From PALSA-610 sp038239145 (lineage in GTDB: Bacteria > Actinomycetota > Acidimicrobiia > IMCC26256 > PALSA-610): 64,000 bases of DNA. The position numbers were made by a program, and so were the translations under genes. Below the pieces are notes generated by a model. The model saw only the letters and a list, made by a program, of their open reading frames with translations, was not told the DNA's origin and searched no databases. The DNA is taken from assembly GCA_038239145.1 (NCBI GenBank), contig JBBSFB010000002.1, positions 62,001-126,000 on the forward strand, read 5' to 3'. This document shows positions 59,214-64,000 of this stretch, one piece after another (the first letter of the stretch is position 1; the number at the start of each line of letters is the position of its first letter).

Positions 59214-60064
59214 GAACTCTGCCTCGCAGGCTGATCGGCGTCGGCGGCGAGATCGATGTCGACGTCGAAGACGTGCTCGACGGGACCGCCGAGGCGGACC
59301 GCGGGCCCGAGCGTCACGAGAAGCTCACCTCCGGGGACACGCACCCGTACGCGATCTTCGACCACGCCCCGATTGTGCGCGACCGCGACGGCCGCGCACG
59401 CGCCGGTGCCGCACGACAAGGTCTCGCCGACGCCTCGTTCCCACACGCGCATGTCGATGACGTCCGGCGGGTACACCCGTACGAACTCGACGTTGGTGCG
59501 GTGCGGGAAACGCGCGTCGAGCTCGATCCGAGGACCGTGCACACCCACGGGCACCGTCGCGGGATCGATCACGAAGCACACGAGATGCGGGTTCCCGACG
59601 TTGGCGACATCGCCCCAGTACTCGGTGCCGTCGACGACGATCTCGACGTCCTCGTCGCCGAGGGTGACGGGTCCCATGTCGACGTCGGCCGCGATCACGT
59701 TCCCCGGCTCGTCGCGGATCAGGGAGACCACCCGGCGGCCGGCGGCGGTGTCGACGATGAGCTCGCCCTCGGTACCGAGGCCGGCGCGCGCCGCCACCCA
59801 CGCCAGTGCGCGGATCCCGTTGCCGCTCATCTCCGCGTCGCCGCCGTCGGCGTTCTGGAGCCGCATCGTGCAGTCGGCCCGATCACTGTTCGGGCCGTCG
59901 GTGCCGGGACCCACGGAAATGAGCCCGTCGGCACCGATCCCGAGCCGGCGATCACAGAGCCGCGCCACGACGTCGGGGGCCAACGGCGCCTCGTCGCCGA
60001 GCGCGAGCCGGACGAGGAAGTCGTTCCCGGTGGCGTGCAGCTTGGCAAGGTGCAGTGCGGTCAT
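59210..60064 (-). CDS. dapF: diaminopimelate epimerase with Ser replacing the first catalytic Cys
   Basis: A 284-aa DapF, which makes meso-diaminopimelate for peptidoglycan and lysine. The second catalytic cysteine is intact (C218 in GETLSCGTGACAA). The first motif reads NADGGDAEMSGNG, with Ser 80 where the Cys of the usual MCGNG stands; the codon is AGC, so no frameshift is involved. The ATG at 60064 makes an ATGA overlap with the miaA stop. Loss of one thiol base would alter the two-base mechanism. Whether this is a natural variant or an isolated change is not known. Confidence 0.9.
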   Translation of the reverse strand: MTALHLAKLHATGNDFLVRLALGDEAPLAPDVVARLCDRRLGIGADGLISVGPGTDGPNSDRADCTMRLQNADGGDAEMSGNGIRALAWVAARAGLGTEGELIVDTAAGRRVVSLIRDEPGNVIAADVDMGPVTLGDEDVEIVVDGTEYWGDVANVGNPHLVCFVIDPATVPVGVHGPRIELDARFPHRTNVEFVRVYPPDVIDMRVWERGVGETLSCGTGACAAVAVAHNRGVVEDRVRVRVPGGELLVTLGPAVRLGGPVEHVFDVDIDLAADADQPARQSS

Positions 60065-61074
60065 GCGGACTCGGCTCTGGTCGATGCGGCGTGCGGCTCC
60101 CACAGTGCCATGACAACCGCGGCAACGTCCTCGGGATTTCGCGCCGTGCCGATCCAGCGGATGCGGGGGTCCCGCCGGAACCACATGCGCTGGCGGCGGG
60201 CGAACTGCCGGGTGCGCTTCACCGCGAGGTCGAAGGCCTCACTCAGCGCCGGGATCTCGCCGTCCATGTGGGCGAGGATCTCCTTGTAGCCGATCGCCTG
60301 GGCCGCGGTGCGCGAGAGTCCCCCACCCCGTCGCAACGATTCGTCGAACGATTCGTCGGGACGCAGCCCGGCGGCCGGCGGGCGCCGGGCTGCGAGAGCC
60401 CGGACCTCGGCTTCGAGGCCGGCGGCCCGCATCGCCGCAAAACGGGCGTGGATACGCCGGCTCAACTCGGCGCGCGGCAGCCAGACACCGACGAGCCCGA
60501 CGTCGATCACCGGCGCCCCGTACTCGGTCAGGCCGGCACCGAACGACGAGAACGGTTGTCCCGTGATTTCGAGCACCTCGAGCGCGCGCACGATCCGGCG
60601 GGTGTTGCCGGGCTCGATCCGAGAGACCGCGGTCGGATCGGCGATCGCCAGGCGTGCGTACGCGCTCGCCCGGCCCGCGTCGGTCGCGGTCTCCGCTTCG
60701 AGCGCCGAACGCACCCCCACGTCGCGCGGCGGCACCCGCAGCCCGTCGACGACGGCCCGGACGTAGAGGCCGGTACCCCCGACGAAGAGCGCCCGGCGAT
60801 CCCGGGCCTCGATGTCGGCGATGGCGGCACGCGTCGAGTCCTGGGTGGCCCGGACCGACCATTCCTCGGACGGATCGGCGACGTCGACGAGATGATGACG
60901 AACCGCATCGCGTTCGGCCGCGGTGGGCTTGGCGGTACCGATGTCCATCCCCCGGTACACCTGCATCGAGTCGAGAGAGACGATCTCGACGTCGTCGAAC
61001 GCCTGCGCAACCGCGAGCGCGATTTCCGACTTTCCCGACGCGGTCGGCCCGACGATCGCGAGGTGGCGGGTCAC
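60061..61074 (-). CDS. miaA: tRNA dimethylallyltransferase
   Basis: A 337-aa MiaA that adds the isopentenyl group to A37 of tRNAs reading UNN codons. The P-loop GPTASGKS at residues 9-16 opens the protein, followed by SLDSMQVYRGMDIGTAKP and the HHLVDVADPSE motif typical of MiaA. The GTG at 61074 overlaps the miaB stop by four bases, so the two steps of ms2i6A synthesis are coupled. dapF follows with another four-base overlap. Confidence 0.94.
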   Translation of the reverse strand: MTRHLAIVGPTASGKSEIALAVAQAFDDVEIVSLDSMQVYRGMDIGTAKPTAAERDAVRHHLVDVADPSEEWSVRATQDSTRAAIADIEARDRRALFVGGTGLYVRAVVDGLRVPPRDVGVRSALEAETATDAGRASAYARLAIADPTAVSRIEPGNTRRIVRALEVLEITGQPFSSFGAGLTEYGAPVIDVGLVGVWLPRAELSRRIHARFAAMRAAGLEAEVRALAARRPPAAGLRPDESFDESLRRGGGLSRTAAQAIGYKEILAHMDGEIPALSEAFDLAVKRTRQFARRQRMWFRRDPRIRWIGTARNPEDVAAVVMALWEPHAASTRAESA

Positions 61075-62450
61075 ACCACCGCGACCGGGATGCGGACCCG
61101 TCGGCGCGGCGCCGGTCGCACCAAACCGACGTAGTCGCCGCGCAAGAAGTGCGGGGCCGCGCTCGTGATGCGGACCGTGATCAGTTCGCCGGGTCGGGTC
61201 GTACCGAGCGGCGCGAAGTGGACGAGCTTGTTCTGGCGGGTGCGGCCCGACCAGAACGCGGGGTCCTTACGGGACGGCCCGACCACGAGGACCTCTTCGA
61301 CCCGCCCCACCCGTTCTGCGTGCTTGCGCAGCGCGTGCGCCTCGACGACGTCGACCAGGCGCTGCATCCGCTCCTGCACGACCACGGGATCGACGAAGTC
61401 GGCGGTCATCGACGCGGCTTCGGTACCGGGGCGAGGCGAGAACACGAAGGTGTACGCAGCGTCGTACTCGGCCTCGTCGGCGACCTCGAGCGTGCGAACG
61501 AAATCGGCCTCGGTCTCGCCCGGGAAGCCGACGATGATGTCGGTCGTCACCGCAAGATCCGCGATGCCGGCTCGGGCCGAGTGCAGTCGTTCCAGATAGC
61601 GGTCCGCGGTGTAGCCCCGATGCATACGGGCGAGGGTGTTGTCGCTGCCCGACTGGAGCGGGAGATGCAGGTGCTCGCACACGGCCGAACACTCACCCAT
61701 CGCCGCGATCGTCTCGGGCCGGAGATCCTTCGGGTGCGGCGAGGTGAACCGGATGCGTTCGATCCCCTCGACGGCATCGAGCGTGCGCAGGAGATCGCCG
61801 AACTGCGGGCGGAACTGCCCGGCGCCGAGGTCGCGACCGTAGGAGTTGACGTTCTGACCGAGGAGCGTGATCTCGAGCACGCCGTCGCGCGCCAACTCCT
61901 CGACCTCGTGCACGACGTCGCCGGTACGCCGGCTCACTTCCTTGCCCCGCACGGACGGAACGATGCAGAACGCGCACGCGTTGTCGCATCCGATCTGGAT
62001 GGTGACCCAGGCGGAATGATCGTCGTCGCGCCGGGTCGGCAGCGCCGAGGGGTAGGCCTCGTGCTCGTCGAGGATCTCGACGACCGGACCGTTCGCTTGC
62101 GCCTCCCGGAGGAGATCGGGCGCGTGGGCGAGATTGTGGGTGCCGAAGACGACGTCGACGAACGGCGCCCGCTCCCGCACACCTTCGCGGTCCTTCTGGG
62201 CCAGGCATCCGCCGACCGCGATCTGCATGCCCGGCCGCTGCGTCTTCAGGACCTTCAGGTCGCCGAGGTGCGCGTAGAGCTTGTTGTCGGCGTTCTCACG
62301 GATACAGCAGGTGTTGAGCACGACGACGTCGGCCTGCGCCAGGTCATCGGTCGCCTCCATGCCGTCGGCGGCCAGCACTCCGGCGATCCGCTCGGAGTCG
62401 TGCTCATTCATCTGGCACCCGTAGGTGCGTACGTAGAAGCGCCTGGTCAT
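61071..62450 (-). CDS. miaB: tRNA-2-methylthio-N6-dimethylallyladenosine synthase
   Basis: A 459-aa radical-SAM methylthiotransferase. The N-terminal cluster ligands are C12, C48 and C82; the radical-SAM CxxxCxxC is C155, C159 and C162 (GCDNACAFCIVP). A C-terminal TRAM domain ends the protein. It methylthiolates the i6A37 made by MiaA. The start at 62450 gives MTRRFYVRTYGCQMN, the canonical N-terminus. It follows recA with a 92-base gap and no recX gene between, although recX often stands there. Confidence 0.94.
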   Translation of the reverse strand: MTRRFYVRTYGCQMNEHDSERIAGVLAADGMEATDDLAQADVVVLNTCCIRENADNKLYAHLGDLKVLKTQRPGMQIAVGGCLAQKDREGVRERAPFVDVVFGTHNLAHAPDLLREAQANGPVVEILDEHEAYPSALPTRRDDDHSAWVTIQIGCDNACAFCIVPSVRGKEVSRRTGDVVHEVEELARDGVLEITLLGQNVNSYGRDLGAGQFRPQFGDLLRTLDAVEGIERIRFTSPHPKDLRPETIAAMGECSAVCEHLHLPLQSGSDNTLARMHRGYTADRYLERLHSARAGIADLAVTTDIIVGFPGETEADFVRTLEVADEAEYDAAYTFVFSPRPGTEAASMTADFVDPVVVQERMQRLVDVVEAHALRKHAERVGRVEEVLVVGPSRKDPAFWSGRTRQNKLVHFAPLGTTRPGELITVRITSAAPHFLRGDYVGLVRPAPRRRVRIPVAVV

Positions 62451-62542
62451 GACCGCAGGCAGTCTACGGGTCGGGTTCCGGTCGCCGACCGGGATGGCAT
62501 CCTGTGGAGAAGGATGCATCCCGGTCGCTGGCGGCCGGAGGA

Positions 62543-63616
<1,074 letters not shown>

Positions 63617-63706
63617 GCCATTGCTCCATTCGGTTGAGGGGAAGCGTCGTGCTGGCGACCCTAACGATGGGGTGTGACAACAACGGAGACGCTCACCACG
63701 GGTGAA

Positions 63707-63720
63707 TCACACGCGTGTGA
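63707..63720. promoter_or_regulatory. 14-bp perfect palindrome near the recA transcription start
   Basis: TCACACGCGTGTGA is a perfect palindrome directly downstream of the recA -10 element, over the expected transcription start. It is not of the LexA type (no GAAC/GTTC), so it may be an independent operator or a leader hairpin. Confidence 0.5.
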
Positions 63721-63723
63721 GAC

Positions 63724-63752
63724 ACACTAGAGCGAACAGGCGTTCGACTCAA
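63724..63752 (-). promoter_or_regulatory. recA promoter with LexA box in the spacer
   Basis: On the minus strand TTGAGT (63752-63747) and TAGTGT (63729-63724) are 17 bases apart. The spacer is almost entirely the LexA box CGAACGCCTGTTCG (63746-63733), whose GAAC-N4-GTTC core is identical to lexA box 1. LexA bound here would block polymerase between the two hexamers. Confidence 0.85.
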
Positions 63753-63821
63753 GCATCCTCGGCAAATGCGCGGTGAAATCCGGACGCCGAGCCCAGAAGG
63801 GGACCGGGAAAACAGCCTGCG

Positions 63822-64000
63822 TCAGCCGTCGCAGAGGCAGATCTCGTTCCCTTCGGGATCGTGCATCACGATCCATGCGCAACCGCCGTCGGAAACCGTT
63901 CCGGCGCTCGCGCGCGTCGCGCCCAGCGCCACGAAACGAGCCGCCTCGGCCTCGATATCGTCGACGAGCAGGTCGAGGTGCACCCGGTTCTTCACGACCT
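63822..64000 (-). CDS. C-terminal part of a VOC/glyoxalase-like superfamily protein
   Basis: The last 59 codons of a gene that continues past the right edge. The translated end reads NRVHLDLLVDDIEAEAARF, then GCAWIVMHDPEGNEICLCDG, then a TGA. The pattern VHLDLLVDDIEAEAARFVALGA plus DPEGNEICL is typical of single-domain VOC proteins (glyoxalase/bleomycin-resistance fold), where the Glu of DPEGNE is often a metal ligand. It lies 205 bases upstream of recA. Substrate and full length cannot be judged from this fragment. Confidence 0.75.
   Translation of the reverse strand, partial: VVKNRVHLDLLVDDIEAEAARFVALGATRASAGTVSDGGCAWIVMHDPEGNEICLCDG

Overview
This is a high-GC, gene-dense bacterial chromosome segment with about 55 protein-coding genes and almost no spacer; no intergenic gap exceeds 300 bases. 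Several features point to an actinobacterium: a LexA/RecA SOS system with actinobacterial-type GAAC-N4-GTTY boxes, CarD, a mycothiol-dependent-type DinB enzyme, two LmbE/MshB-like deacetylases, a deazaflavin (F420) nitroreductase-like protein and LAL-type regulators. The B12-dependent ribonucleotide reductase and an M15 peptidase with GDAHFYGS-type repeats lead me to suggest an uncultured member of the Acidimicrobiia; that placement is inference. I saw no rRNA, tRNA, CRISPR array, prophage or insertion sequence.

Region by region. 0-3 kb: two NAD-dependent oxidoreductases, divergent from an SMP-30/gluconolactonase-like gene. 3-6 kb: a MaoC/SDR/TIM-barrel operon divergent from a TetR regulator. 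6-11 kb: a branched-chain amino-acid-type ABC importer whose two permeases are fused into one protein. 11-15 kb: a deacetylase, then a possible ion channel next to two translation-rescue factors (ArfB, EttA). 15-22 kb: peptidase, hydrolase, quinone oxidoreductase, RNA methyltransferase, CarD and small enzymes. 22-25.6 kb: a translationally coupled operon of deacetylase, copper amine oxidase and SurE. 25.6-32 kb: small regulators, an epimerase, a HExxH protein, a P450 and a repeat-bearing peptidase. 32-38.5 kb: an oxidative block (MFS exporter, aldehyde dehydrogenase, Baeyer-Villiger monooxygenase, SDR). 38.5-49.6 kb: a large GGDEF/PAS/EAL protein, a patatin, an F420-type reductase, a fructosamine kinase and a giant LAL regulator.

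49.9-64 kb is a conserved housekeeping block: nrdJ, nrdR, a LysM protein, lexA, dapE, dapD, dapC, hflX, dapF, miaA, miaB and recA, with the end of a VOC-family gene at the right edge. Here the regulation can be read from the DNA. Two LexA boxes lie between lexA and the LysM gene. Another lies exactly between the -35 and -10 elements of recA. A strong NrdR box lies downstream of a near-consensus nrdJ promoter. Most genes of this block overlap by four bases (GTGA or ATGA), implying translational coupling. Diaminopimelate synthesis by the succinylase route (DapD, DapC, DapE, DapF) is largely encoded here, but DapF has serine in place of the first catalytic cysteine.
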